Assembly: GCA_050084515.1 (NCBI GenBank)
Contig: CM114274.1
Span: forward strand, 27,900,001-27,964,000
Direction: 5' to 3'
From: Blasia pusilla
Taxonomy: Eukaryota; Marchantiophyta; Marchantiopsida; Blasiales
DNA: 64,000 nucleotides
Within the stretch, counting starts at the first letter, position 1, and each line of letters starts with the position of its first letter. The notes beneath the pieces are model-generated. The model searched no databases, was not told where the DNA came from, and worked only from the letters and a program-made list of their open reading frames with translations. The position numbers were made by a program, and so were the translations under genes. Positions 11,801 to 20,196 of the stretch are shown here, piece by piece.

Positions 11801-13930
11801 TGAATAAACTTTGCACGTTATGACGCAGACACGTTCTCCCTTCGCTCCAGTTCCAACGAAGCACTCTTCTTGGCGGCCTGGATCTTGGACCAACATAGGA
11901 TTCTGCACATCCAAACACAAGGTAAGAATACTGCAAGCTATCGGGTTTCTGCAACCCGTCGGACTCCGAGGGGTCGCAATTCTGTCAATCCATGGGGGTC
12001 AAAATGGTAGCATATAGATAAATGTTGCAACCCGTGGGAGTCCGACGGGTCGCAACATGTATCTTTGTGTTATACTTATTGCAATCCATCGGAGTCCGAC
12101 GGGTTGCACTCTCTTTTCGTGACTTTTTGGTTCAACGAATTTAGTCCTTGGTCTGACGGGCTGTAGAATGACTTCAATTCAGAGACAGGTTTCCGGAAAA
12201 AAATTGCACATATCAACCCGTCGGAGTCCGACGGGTTGTGCAATGCATTGTAAAGCTGGAATTGGATGCCTAAAAGCAAGCTCTCGTACTCCGCCACCTA
12301 CCCTTGGGGGGGGGGAGGAATGCAACCCGTCGGAGTCTGACGAGTTTCTTTTGGCCAAAAGTATCGAAAAAATACTGGACAGTCTAGCAACTCGTTGGAC
12401 TCTGACAAGTTGCTTTTAGGCGTCCAATGATTTGTTACCTCTCCTTGTGCAACTCGTCGGAGTCTGACGGATTGCAGAACAAATAAATCATACAATCATT
12501 TTTCCATCCGTCGATGTTCGACTGGTTTCAGTATCCTGGATTAATCTGGTGTGCTTGGCCACCGGGAAACCCGTCGGACTCCGAAGGTTTGCTTGACTAC
12601 GATATTGACCACAAACAGGATGGTGGCAAGAGACTCAAATCATTCCTACCCATCTTTAAGCTTTCCAATTATTCAACCCGTCTGACTCCGACGGGTTGAA
12701 GCAATCAAACTTAAGGAAGAGGAAACTTACGTATTCATCACATGCATTGCCATTTCCACCGTTGCGATGTGATGAGGAAATGGATGGAGCACGACTGCCT
12801 TCACGCAAAAATGCGCCTCTAATGAATTTGGGTGCTCCTCTGCAAACTGCGTCCATGCCATGTATCTGTGGTTTCCATCCCATATGAAGAAGTAAAGGTT
12901 CCGCATCCAGCTAAATTTGGTTCCTTCAATCGCTCTTCTGAACTCCTGATCTCTCATCCTCCAGAAAGTATCCAACGCCTCCAAGTCCTCTTCCGTCACC
13001 AGCGCTTGGGTTCCATGTTCATCGTAAGGCTGAACATAGAACGGAGGGAAGCTGTTGACATAGGATGCAGTCGCTGCCGACTGTTTGAGCTTTGCAATGT
13101 CCTCCTCCGACTGAATTTCGCGGACGTACTCTATTGTCCGCAATCGACGGAGTGGAATTATCAGGGTGTTTTTGCCCTCCATCAGTGCCATATGCTTAAC
13201 AACTTGCCACAATGGGGACCAAGTTAATAAAATACAGTGTCTTGCCAATGAATTACATGATGAGCCTTCACATAACTCAAAATTTTCTTACCCGCTCAAA
13301 GATTGGGTCAGTGTCCAGGCCCGCCAACTGCTCTGGGATAGTAGCTGGCAAGTCCACGGGAAACTCATCGATGCGATAAAGGTCAATTTCTTCCACAGGG
13401 CTTAAAGATGACAAAGACTCTTCTCCTACTTCTTCAGAGATATCCACCATATCCACACTTGCTGTCCTCATGACCTCATCGTCCGTCACTTAAACTTCGG
13501 CCATTTCCTCAACCGATTTTAGATTCATCGTGTCCCCAGACCTCATCAGAGATATTTCTTGCATCTCAACACTCTCTATTGGATAGCAAGGGCTTTCTTC
13601 AATGGTGATTGTTTTTTCCCTTCGAGCTTTCGCCAATTCTGCTCTCCTCATAGAGGCGTCAAGACGCTTCTTCTCGCGTTTCTCGTCCGCGACTCTTTTC
13701 TTCAAGGCCCTCGATGCCTCAGCCTCAGAATTTTTCTTAGCGAGCTCCTCCAGAACACATTTTGCTAAAACCTCCTGCCTGTGCATATCTACTTCCCTTT
13801 CCCGCTCCTCTATTTCTTGTTGCCTTATCTCATTCGCCGAACGAGGACCTGGAGATGGTGATGCAGGAATCTTCATGGACTTGGGAGTCATGCTCCCTAC
13901 CTTGGTTGCTTGTGTTTTATTTCTCGTCAT
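8603..13930 (-). CDS. Left gene of the DNA transposon: coiled coil - ParB-like - basic linker - DNA methyltransferase
   Basis: A multi-exon minus-strand gene, ATG at 13930, stop TAG at 8603-8605. Exon 1 (13930-13292) and exon 2 (13194-12731) join in frame with GTAAGA/AG and GTAAGT borders; further coding blocks lie at about 11910-11247, 11091-10003, 9450-9077 and 8880-8603. The predicted product has a coiled coil, a ParB-like domain, a charged linker and an N4/N6-type methyltransferase. The big introns (12730-11920 and 10002-9460) are packed with the 27-base palindrome. In-frame stops at 13490 (TAA) and 10405 (TGA), and frame changes near 8750, suggest slight decay; the rest is open. I infer a nuclear DNA-binding and DNA-modifying protein of the transposon. 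No host gene of this make-up is known to me. Confidence 0.65.
9077..9450 (-). CDS. Left gene, methyltransferase exon with motif I (SAM binding)
   Basis: The frame 9316-9077 reads EKSPALMQMLIELCSRPGDLVFDLVGLSGAS... and then GKNILCLEGRPELFD. In N4/N6 DNA methyltransferases (PF01555 type) the C-terminal half has EKP..L...LI...S.PGD.V.D.F.GSG followed by a strand ending in E. The match is clear, with FDLVGLSG in place of FDPFxGSG. Because the catalytic motif lies in the preceding exon (10371-10003), the order is catalytic motif first, SAM motif last: the beta class, which includes GANTC-specific CcrM enzymes. Whether the Phe/Gly changes allow activity is unknown. Confidence 0.7.
9515..10014. repeat. 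Palindrome cluster 2 (intron between the methyltransferase exons)
   Basis: Eight copies: 9515-9541, 9614-9640, 9673-9699, 9795-9821, 9858-9884, 9912-9938, 9951-9977 and 9988-10014. Centres vary (GGATC, GAGTC, GAAGC, CTTTC). They fill the intron that splits the methyltransferase. Confidence 0.85.
10003..11091 (-). CDS. Left gene, basic linker and methyltransferase catalytic exon
   Basis: From about 11091 to 10003 one frame runs, with a single TGA at 10405-10407. First comes an acidic stretch (WLDFNDPEDITEKTL). Next is a low-complexity Ser/Glu/Arg/Lys linker with SSRQEAESSRRAEREG repeats and TRKKRKREAP, a likely nuclear localisation signal. Then comes ALDLLIADFPSGFRFWDN, which fits the hydrophobic-D-PP-Y/F catalytic motif IV of N4/N6 methyltransferases with DFPS for DPPY. 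The following DQIALLFSFADAYLSDKGCF and QSWVIKNEYP fit the helices and strand after motif IV. The motif change could weaken catalysis. Confidence 0.65.
11247..11910 (-). CDS. Left gene, middle coding blocks (function unknown)
   Basis: The complement of 11910-11580 encodes ASLELERRENVSAS, then DDVSATTKYTASKMQR and PELGPEFYKELKAIIKRQRKR. 11530-11247 encodes ISHWLWEWSFWDALRLLGK and an acidic EEENLEAAEDFELWLDDI. Two in-frame stops fall in the first block. I do not recognise the domain. The Lys/Arg-rich helix and the position between ParB-like and methyltransferase parts suggest a DNA- or partner-binding region. Confidence 0.45.
11951..12700. repeat. Palindrome cluster 3 (intron after the ParB-like exon)
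   Basis: About ten copies at 11951, 12027, 12081, 12213, 12322, 12387, 12449, 12505 (decayed), 12566 and 12672, each about 27 bases. Nine have GAGTC or GACTC at the centre. 12672-12700 pairs beyond the core (TTCAACCC / GGGTTGAA). Confidence 0.85.
12731..13194 (-). CDS. Left gene exon 2, ParB/sulfiredoxin-like domain
   Basis: The exon lies between an AG acceptor before CATATGG and a GTAAGT donor. It encodes TLIIPLRRLRTIEYVREI, EEDIAKLKQSAA, a PPFYVQPY strand and FFIWDGNHRYMAWTQFAEE. ParB/Srx-fold proteins have a strand-R-helix start, an I..LK.S helix, a hydrophobic strand and a conserved G-N-H-R-Y/R..A loop that binds nucleotide. The DGNHRYMAW motif is the strongest match. Exon 1 supplies the preceding EEIDLYRIDEFPVDLP segment. 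Bacterial ParB spreads from palindromic parS sites; a similar use of the element's own palindromes is inference only. Confidence 0.65.
13292..13930 (-). CDS. Left gene exon 1, N-terminal coiled coil
   Basis: Starts MTRNKTQATKVG at 13930, then a Pro/Ser-rich stretch and a long charged helix (EIEEREREVDMHRQEV, KKRVADEKREKKRLDAS) with heptad-like spacing, so a coiled coil at residues about 35-120. A single in-frame TAA at 13490-13492 splits it from an acidic continuation (DMVDISEEVGEESLSSL) leading into the ParB-like domain. The exon ends at a GTAAGA donor (13291-13286). The ATG is the first in the frame. Divergent from the right gene across 1.3 kb containing the 67-base array. Confidence 0.6.
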
Positions 13931-14299
13931 GGTGCACGTTGGGTCAGTTCTTCCTCCTCGACAGTCTCATCTACTCTTGTGCACGATAGATCCCTCAAAG
14001 CGTTTCGTGATGAAGCGCCGTGACCCTCCAGCGGATGGGCTTGCCGAAATCGAACCCTGGAAGCGTCGGGTGTTGGATCGTCGTAACCTTCCAACGAAGT
14101 GGTTATATAACTGAGTTTGGCAGCGGAAAGGTAACGTCAGCTGTTGTCAGGACAAGCACATGAAATTGCGAAATGAAAAACGGAAATGATCGAAACCTCA
14201 ACCTCTTATACTTTTCAAGCCGTTGAGCTGACCGTTGGGTCGTTGGGTTGTACTGACGGCGACGTCGGCCGTTATGGAACTTTGCACGTGGGAACTTGG

Positions 14300-14736
14300 G
14301 CAACCCGTCGGTCTCCGACAGGTTGCACGCTACCCTCATCTTGGGGATGCAGGGCGAGTTACCGAGGCAACCTGTCCGAGACCAACGGGTTGCACGCATC
14401 CCTCATCCTTGGGTAACAAGGCAAGGTACCCAGGCAACCCGTCAGAGACCGACGGGTTGCACGCTTCCCCCGTCTTGGGGTAACAAGGCGAGGTACCCGC
14501 GTAACCCGTTGGAAACCAACGGGTTGCACGCTTCCCCCATTTTGGGATAACAAGGCGAGGTACCCGCGCAATCCATCAGATACCGATGGGTTGCACGCTT
14601 CCCCCATCTTGGGATAACAAGGTAAGGTACCCGAGCAACCCCTCGGAGATCGACGGGCTGCATGCTTTCGTCGTCCTCGGGTAAAAATGCAACAAAGCAT
14701 AGTCCCGAGGCAAGCCATTGCCCTCTGACGGGTTAC
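14300..14736. repeat. 67-base tandem array, each unit with one 27-base palindrome
   Basis: Palindromes start at 14300, 14367, 14434, 14501, 14568 and 14635: exact 67-base steps, six units. A decayed seventh is at 14710. The 40-base spacers are near-identical (CATCTTGGGATAACAAGGCG-like). Arms co-vary: 14501 pairs CGTTGG with CCAACG, 14568 pairs CATC with GATG. Each palindrome is 12 + 3 + 12. Confidence 0.9.
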
Positions 14737-14859
14737 AAGGTCTACCCTTGGTTGGACACTTCCCACCATACGGCAAAACTGCACTCATGGTTTGCACAAT
14801 TCATTGGACGAGAGAAATTGACGTGAGATCCAAAAGGGAAAGCGAGGTTAGGTGCCTTT

Positions 14860-15096
14860 CAAACCCATCGTAGTCCCCAACGGGTTGCCGTACCAAATCC
14901 ATGCGATGTCTCGAGTCTCGATGTTAGCAAATCCTGACTCTAATCACACAAGTGAGACTAGCATGGGTACCAACCCAACGGACTCCGACGGGTTGCAAGT
15001 TGCACTCGGACTCTTAAAAGAGATGGTACTCCGTGGCTTTGCAACCCACGTGTCTGAGTCCCAAATTTTGCAACCCGTCGGACTCTGACAGGTTGC
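14860..15096. repeat. Palindrome cluster 4 (upstream of the right gene)
   Basis: Copies near 14860-14888, 14970-14996 (GACTC centre) and 15070-15096 (GACTC centre), with a decayed one at 15041. They lie outside the 67-base array and have unrelated flanks. Confidence 0.75.
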
Positions 15097-15259
15097 AACA
15101 CGATTGAATCCATTCCGTCAGATAATCTCACCTACCAAACAACATCTTGTCAGTTGAATTTTGTCAGGAGAATAACGGTCACTATTCACTATAAATTAAA
15201 CATTCTCATTCTCATTCCCATTCTTATTCTCATTCTCCACCTGGTGGAATCATCTGGGA

Positions 15260-15898
15260 ATGGATAATTATGTGAAATTCACTTGTGGCAGTCATCTAGC
15301 GGCCCTTCCTCAATCAGAAATAGTTCGACCGCAACCTCATGAATCTTTCATACCAGTGGATGAAAATTTCCTCTCAATGCGATTTCTTCTCCAAATTGGA
15401 ACAATCTTTGTTTCCAAGGATGTTAGGGTGGACGGTACGGAGGATGTTGTAGGTGAGACAGTCCAGCCAGTGATAGTAGACCTTAAACTATGGAATCTCC
15501 TACCTCTAAAAAATGGTCAATACAGAGTTTATGCCTTGTCTCTGAATTCCTTTGTTTCCCAAGTAGACCGTCTGGAATTTCCTTGTGCACCAAGCTCTAC
15601 GTTTGCCACTCCAAGCTCAGTAGATCCGACATTGACTCCAACTTCACACGTTCGTAACAATGTTGTGCTTCTTGAAGACATTCCACATGTCGTCAACCTC
15701 AGTGGAACTGTCGGACACCAAAAGGGTCCTCTGTCTGCCTACTTGTTCCTCTTGCGAGTATCAGGCAATAGTTTGTTGTTGTCTCTGCCCTTTAAAATGT
15801 TCAAGCAGATTCTTGTCGATGAGTTGCTGCCCACGTACGATGGTAATTGCATTTTTGAGTTGCCTCCACTTGCTGGTCCTGCTCAAAAGAAAGATTGA
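15260..15898 (+). CDS. Right gene, N-terminal exon (unknown domain)
   Basis: A 212-residue open frame from ATG 15260: MDNYVKFTCGSHLAALPQ, with alternating hydrophobic strands (VIVDLKLWNLLPLKNGQYRVY) and a C-terminal ILVDELLPTYDGNCIFELPP. No domain recognised. It is probably the N-terminal part of the transposase gene or its own small gene. Coding in other frames resumes at 16290, so an intron or frameshift follows. Position and strand put it at the head of the SWIM-transposase gene. Confidence 0.5.
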   Translation: MDNYVKFTCGSHLAALPQSEIVRPQPHESFIPVDENFLSMRFLLQIGTIFVSKDVRVDGTEDVVGETVQPVIVDLKLWNLLPLKNGQYRVYALSLNSFVSQVDRLEFPCAPSSTFATPSSVDPTLTPTSHVRNNVVLLEDIPHVVNLSGTVGHQKGPLSAYLFLLRVSGNSLLLSLPFKMFKQILVDELLPTYDGNCIFELPPLAGPAQKKD

Positions 15899-17300
15899 GG
15901 ATGCTCAAAGGGTATGGACAGGAAGTCTGATTGTCATTGATGGTGTAGGCTTCAACAGACTGGTGCTTCAATTCCACATGGTCCTTGGATTGTTTCTTGC
16001 CGCCAATTCGTTGGAGCCCTTGAGTGTAAAAGTCCAGCATGCCCGTATCTAGAGCGCAATGGGCGAGTCAATACGTCACAATTCCCCCCTAAGAATGCAG
16101 AAACTCCATATGAGGCCATATGCGACCATACCATATGAAGGCCATCGATGTCCTCATTGTCAGGCATCCCCTTTCTGCGTTGGAGCGTGTCCTGCATATT
16201 TTTCATTGTCCACTACTTCAATTCTATGTCATAGTACACAAGGCTGGCAGTTCATGTTGGCTCCCATATTCATCCTATTACCGGTGCAATTTAGAGACAC
16301 ATCAAGGAGGATGTGGCAAAGAAAGTGGCCGAGGTATATAGAAACTCTCCGAGATCAAAGCCCGGAGTGATCAAGTTAACAACATCATCACAAATTTGTG
16401 AACAATTGCTTGGAATCCTTGGGCAAGGCAAGATCATGGTTGCTGAGGAGAAACAACTCTAGGAAAATCTCGCATTTCTCGCTGATCGTGAATGCTTCTG
16501 GAATTTGTTGCATCAAATACGGGTACTGGATGGAAAGACGGCCGAAATAGATGCCATTTCCAGAATCAAGGCCAACTCCAGATTTCCATTTATTCAGAGA
16601 TGGCAGTTCATGGGCCAGGGAGGCGAAGGATCTAGGGCTTATGTCTTCAAAATGTCAACGATAGGGCCGTTGAGTGGCCTCGATCTTATAGATCGAATGA
16701 GGGAAGGGAAAGATCTTTACGACAGCTAGGTAAGCTTTGATATTTGCTACATAGTGCTGATGGATGGTTAACCATGGGTGATCACGTTTATGACCATGTG
16801 GAGAAGGGACTCAAAACTATATTTGTCTGTGAGGTAAAAGCAGAAGACCTTGGCAGTTTGAAGATGTGTTGGTCACTCTTATTAGAGGTGGTGAAGGAAA
16901 ACAAAAGGCCACAAAATTTATGGATTCATGGTGGACAATGCACAACCTGGGTGGATTGCTATCAGGGAAGTGTTCTGGGGTGGAGAGGTTCAACCACAGA
17001 GAGAAAGGTCGGATGCTTTCCATTGGCAATAGTGTGTGACCCGGTACACCAAATCTTGCATCAAGGAGAATAAGAGGACAGAGCATGTCACTCTACTCCA
17101 ACGTTGCAAGGACAGAAAAACCTTGAAATAGGCCATGGAATGCCAAGAAGAACTTCATTGGTGGTGGAGGAAGCGTGCGATTGAGGGGAAGTACAAAGAG
17201 TTGTGCTCTTGGCTCAGTTGGTGGACTGTACGAATGAGATAATGGGGAAATTTCATGCGGCATGAGAGTTGAGTATTTCGTCTTGTCGAGCTCATGCTGA
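15899..17300 (+). pseudogene. Right gene, central transposase region (DDE-like, frameshifted)
   Basis: From about 16300 the frame reads IKEDVAKKVAEVYRNSP, then LADRECFWNLLHQIRVLDG, GQGGEGSRAYVFKMSTIG. 16744 onwards gives ADGWLTMGDHVYDHVEKG and IFVCEVKAEDLGSLKMCWSLL. In a neighbouring frame follow FMVDNAQPGWIAIREVFWG and an AFHW near 17020. D-N-A-Q-P-G-W followed 20-30 residues later by a C/A-F-H-W resembles the second Asp and the C/H motif of MULE-like transposases. At least two frame changes break it, so this copy may be inactive, or short introns are missed. Confidence 0.5.
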
Positions 17301-17372
17301 GAATTGTTTGAAAATTTGGAACTCAAGTTGAGAAGCACGGGCACTATAGGGATTTCAAACCGAAGAAACCAA

Positions 17373-18251
17373 GCAACCCGTCGGATGCGACACATTTCTT
17401 GAGTGTGCAACCCGTCGGAAACCGACGGGTTTCCTGAGTGTGCAATTAGTTGGAAACCGACGTATTGCATCAAGAATGTCTATGTTATCCGTCGGAGGGC
17501 GACATCATGCACGAGGAATTTTTATGCAACTCGTCGGAACCCGATTGGTTGCATGATTGTGCAACCTATCAAATTCGGACGGGTTGCAAGTTGCATGTAT
17601 ACAAGACGTGCAAATAGTTTGACCCGGATGGGTTGCAAGCCACAAGGCTGTGAGTTAACTCGATCTGCAATCCGTCAGATTTTGACAAGTTCCATCTGTC
17701 TGTAACCTATGGGATTCCGACTAGTTGTGTCTGTATGCAACTCCTCGCATTCAGACACGTTGCGGATGTCTCCAAGTCGCATCCAGACACGTTGCATCAG
17801 TTCAAGTTAACTAGAACCCGTCGAATTCCAATAGTTGCAAAGATTCGTGTGTGGACACTTCTTGCAAGCCAACGGAATCCGACAAGTTGCACAAGGATTT
17901 TCGAGACCGGACCGGCCTGCTTCTCACAACCCGTCCGATTCCGATGGGTTCAATAGCAAGTTCCTGGGTGCTAGGTTGCAGTAAAAGGTTACTGAGACAT
18001 TCCAGGGATATCTCCGACTTGCAACCCGTTTCAAGTCGGAGGCTGGAAAATCCATGTGCGATTTTTCAGATTCCGATGACTTGCACTTGGATCTTCCAGC
18101 CCGGAGTGGCCATAATTACTTTCAACCCATCTGAATCCGACGGGTTGCAGTAGGTGGTTCCTGGGTGTTATAACACGTCAAAAACCGATGGATCACAGTG
18201 TCATTCATGGGATGCCTCCGACTTGCAACCCGTCTGCTTCCAACAGTTAGC
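17373..18251. repeat. Palindrome cluster 5 (large intron of the right gene)
   Basis: At least 14 copies, at 17373, 17407, 17442, 17526, 17561, 17610, 17667, 17701, 17737, 17864, 17927, 18021, 18122 and 18225, plus decayed ones. Two pairs are 35 bases apart (17407/17442 and 17526/17561). The cluster ends just before a pyrimidine-rich acceptor (TTGTTGCAG at about 18309). Confidence 0.85.
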
Positions 18252-18308
18252 TATTTTCTTTGCTCATAGAGCTATTTTCGTTCCCTTCTCACATTGCCGT
18301 TGTTGCAG

Positions 18309-18908
18309 GGATTGAACATTCATGAAAATGCCCTTGTTCATTTCTCATGGAGGTCGTCACAAGTATGCCAAATAATTTCACTCATGGAGGCATGCCAACA
18401 AGACCAGGCAAGAGCAATGCTACAGTCTGCAGCATCCCATATCTTCCTCATAAAAGGCATAACAAAAGGAAGGGGGCCTTCGATTTACGAGCTCTATGTC
18501 AGGGTGGCTGTGAGATATGGTGATGAGAAACTCTATGTGGAAGCCTTCAATCGGTACGTAGCAAGAACTCCCCTCGAGCAAGATGTACACAATGGTGGGG
18601 ATATTCGTGGGCGTGTTTCAAGACGTCCCATACATATGGTGGTAGAGCAGTCCGATCAAGACTCGTGGAGACCAGATAAGTATCTTGACTTCAGGAAAGT
18701 GAAGAGGCAACATCGAGGAACAAACCCGCTGATTGATTTGGATGAAGAAATTACGCCGCCCAGATATTCGGAGACCCCGGATTGCTCCCAAATCCATGAT
18801 GCAGTAACTTCTCCAAAATCAGTGAATGTTTTATTCAAAAGCCCTCCGTTGCTGGAAGTTCGCAACATCTGGTCGTTGGGGTGGTTCAACAATATGGGAT
18901 TCTGGTGA
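18309..18908 (+). CDS. Right gene, exon after the palindrome-filled intron
   Basis: Follows a good acceptor (TTGTTGCAG before 18309). Reads GLNIHENALVHFSWRSSQ, ACQQDQARAMLQSAASH, YELYVRVAVRYGDEKLYVEAFNRYVART and a polar linker (SWRPDKYLDFRKVKRQHRG). It ends with a stop at 18906-18908 just as the SWIM frame takes over. Probably an alpha-helical part of the transposase between the catalytic core and the SWIM finger; I do not recognise a named domain. Confidence 0.5.
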   Translation, partial: GLNIHENALVHFSWRSSQVCQIISLMEACQQDQARAMLQSAASHIFLIKGITKGRGPSIYELYVRVAVRYGDEKLYVEAFNRYVARTPLEQDVHNGGDIRGRVSRRPIHMVVEQSDQDSWRPDKYLDFRKVKRQHRGTNPLIDLDEEITPPRYSETPDCSQIHDAVTSPKSVNVLFKSPPLLEVRNIWSLGWFNNMGFW

Positions 18909-19783
18909 TTGAGGTGGATTGCAACCTCAAAAGGTGGCATATATCTCGGAGAAACCCTGTATGTGGACCCACTTGCAGGGCAGGATCTGATGGCATTAGG
19001 AGAGCATGCGGCACTTTTCGAAATAAGAACTGTACAAGGACTGGACGACCACTGCCTGGATTGTGGGGACTCAAAACCTTTGATCATTTCACAAGGACCG
19101 GGGATCAATTGAAGTACTTCTTCTGCCCAAATGAATCTTGCGCTTTCCGAAAGTCTTATCCGACTGCCATTGGAGCTCCAAGGAATACCCCCACGATTTG
19201 GCCCATTGCAGCAGGTACGAATTGCACTCATAACAAAGTGGACAATCTTACAAGTGCCGGTTTCAGACTCATAGACAGAGGAAGTTTCGAGCATGTTTGC
19301 ATTACAAAGACCTTTGCATTTTGTATTCAACCCAAGATTGATGTCAACATGTACTCGGAGAAGGTGGATGATCTCAATCCACTATTTCTGTTTGAGTTTG
19401 GAAATGGGGTGAAGAGAAACAGAATTTGTAGGCCAACGGTGGAGAGAGCAAAGGGAATCGCATCAGATTGGGAGGCAAACATGGAAATCATCGCCACAAA
19501 AGATGTCCAAAGTGGCAATGGAATAGGAAGGATGTATTGGGTCGGGAACAACACTGTAAATTCAAGTGTCACATGGGTGTATATGGTGCACATTTGTTGC
19601 TTTCCCACATGTTCCTGTGATGACTTTGTCCAAAGAGAGACAAGTGGGAAAAGGTATTTCCCTTGTAAGCACATGTACTATGTATTGCTTGTAGTTTTAA
19701 GAGAGTCAGAGGTAGGAGTAGGAATCCACCAACCAATTTTTTCCCTCAAAGAAGTGCAAAATATTTTAAACAAACCACTTTGA
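18909..19783 (+). CDS. Right gene, C-terminal SWIM zinc finger exon
   Basis: The frame ending at 19783 contains VYMVHICCFPTCSCDDFVQRE followed by GKRYFPCKHMYYVLLVVL. This is CxC...CxH, the SWIM zinc finger found near the C terminus of MULE, FAR1 and KDZ-type transposases. Upstream lie HCLDCGDSKPLII in one frame and LKYFFCPNESCAF in another, probably a second zinc-binding site split by a frameshift near 19090. The frame ends in NKPL-stop, 413 bases before the right end of the element. It probably contacts DNA or partner protein during transposition. Confidence 0.75.
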
Positions 19784-20069
19784 GGATGCAAAATGAGGTC
19801 TTAGATTGGACTTTCATTTTCCAGAACCTTCACTTTGAGCTTGAACTCTATTCAACCCAAGGCAAATGATAGATTTTTTCCAGACCTTGGATGGAAAAAG
19901 TGATTTGTTCCACATTTATGATTCCAATGATTTTTCAATTTTTTAAATTTTGTGCAAATTGCAACCCGTCTGATTCTGACCGGTTGCCAAAATGTGGAAG
20001 AGGAAAAAAAATGTATGGGAGTGTAAGCAGTGAGATCAAAAGTGCAAAAAAATTCACACAAAAAGTTTC
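19784..20069. other. 3' region of the right gene with one palindrome
   Basis: AT-rich, no gene. A single palindrome copy at 19961-19987 (GATTC centre) is the rightmost in the element. Confidence 0.6.
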
Positions 20070-20121
20070 CTCTCTTCAACCCAACGAAAACTCTCTTCAA
20101 ATCACAGGAAACTCTCTTCAA
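20070..20121 (+). repeat. Subterminal CTCTCTTCAA repeats at 21-base spacing
   Basis: CTCTCTTCAA at 20070, 20091 and 20112, exactly 21 bases (two helical turns) apart, 75-127 bases inside the right end. The same word occurs once at 7295 near the left end. Regularly spaced subterminal words are typical transposase-binding sites; that role is inferred. Confidence 0.55.
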
Positions 20122-20153
20122 AAAAAAGTATCTCTTTGGGTTGAAGGTAGTTT

Positions 20154-20196
20154 CCTCTCTCCTCTTTCCTCTCTTCCTCTCCTCTTACCGCTCCTC
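20154..20196 (-). repeat. Right terminal inverted repeat
   Basis: Pyrimidine-rich end (CTCTTACCGCTCCTC at the tip), inverse of the GA-rich left end at 7221-7263. 20161-20196 recurs with one mismatch at 27767-27802, showing that this end is a discrete mobile-element terminus. Confidence 0.6.

Larger units (their letters stand above)
13931..15259. promoter_or_regulatory. Divergent intergenic region between the two transposon genes
   Basis: 1.3 kb separating the two start codons, so it must hold both promoters. It contains the 67-base palindrome array (14300-14661) and further palindromes up to 15096. A homopyrimidine-rich CATTCTCATTCTCATTCC repeat at 15201-15240 lies just upstream of the right gene. 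Open frames across the array arise only from repeat periodicity. Confidence 0.5.
7201..20196. mobile_element. 13 kb DNA transposon with methyltransferase/ParB gene, SWIM-type transposase gene and interspersed palindromes
   Basis: The element splits the integrase zinc-binding region of gypsy element II: the retroelement stops at 7200 and resumes at 20197. It has purine-rich/pyrimidine-rich inverted ends, a probable nine-base target duplication and two divergent intron-bearing genes (8603-13930 minus, 15260-19783 plus). About 48 copies of a 27-base palindrome are confined to it. I infer a MULE-like superfamily from the SWIM zinc finger, the DNAQPGW and CFHW-like transposase motifs and the nine-base duplication. 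KDZ-type elements are the main alternative. Confidence 0.75.

Noticed and set aside
14300-14736. CRISPR-like array (27-base palindromic repeats with 40-base spacers)
   Set aside because: The spacers are near-identical copies of each other, the DNA is eukaryotic, and the same palindrome occurs irregularly elsewhere. It is a 67-base tandem repeat.
14103-14797. Several overlapping open frames on both strands of the array
   Set aside because: They exist because a 67-base repeat avoids stops periodically; translations are repeats of the palindrome and have no domain.
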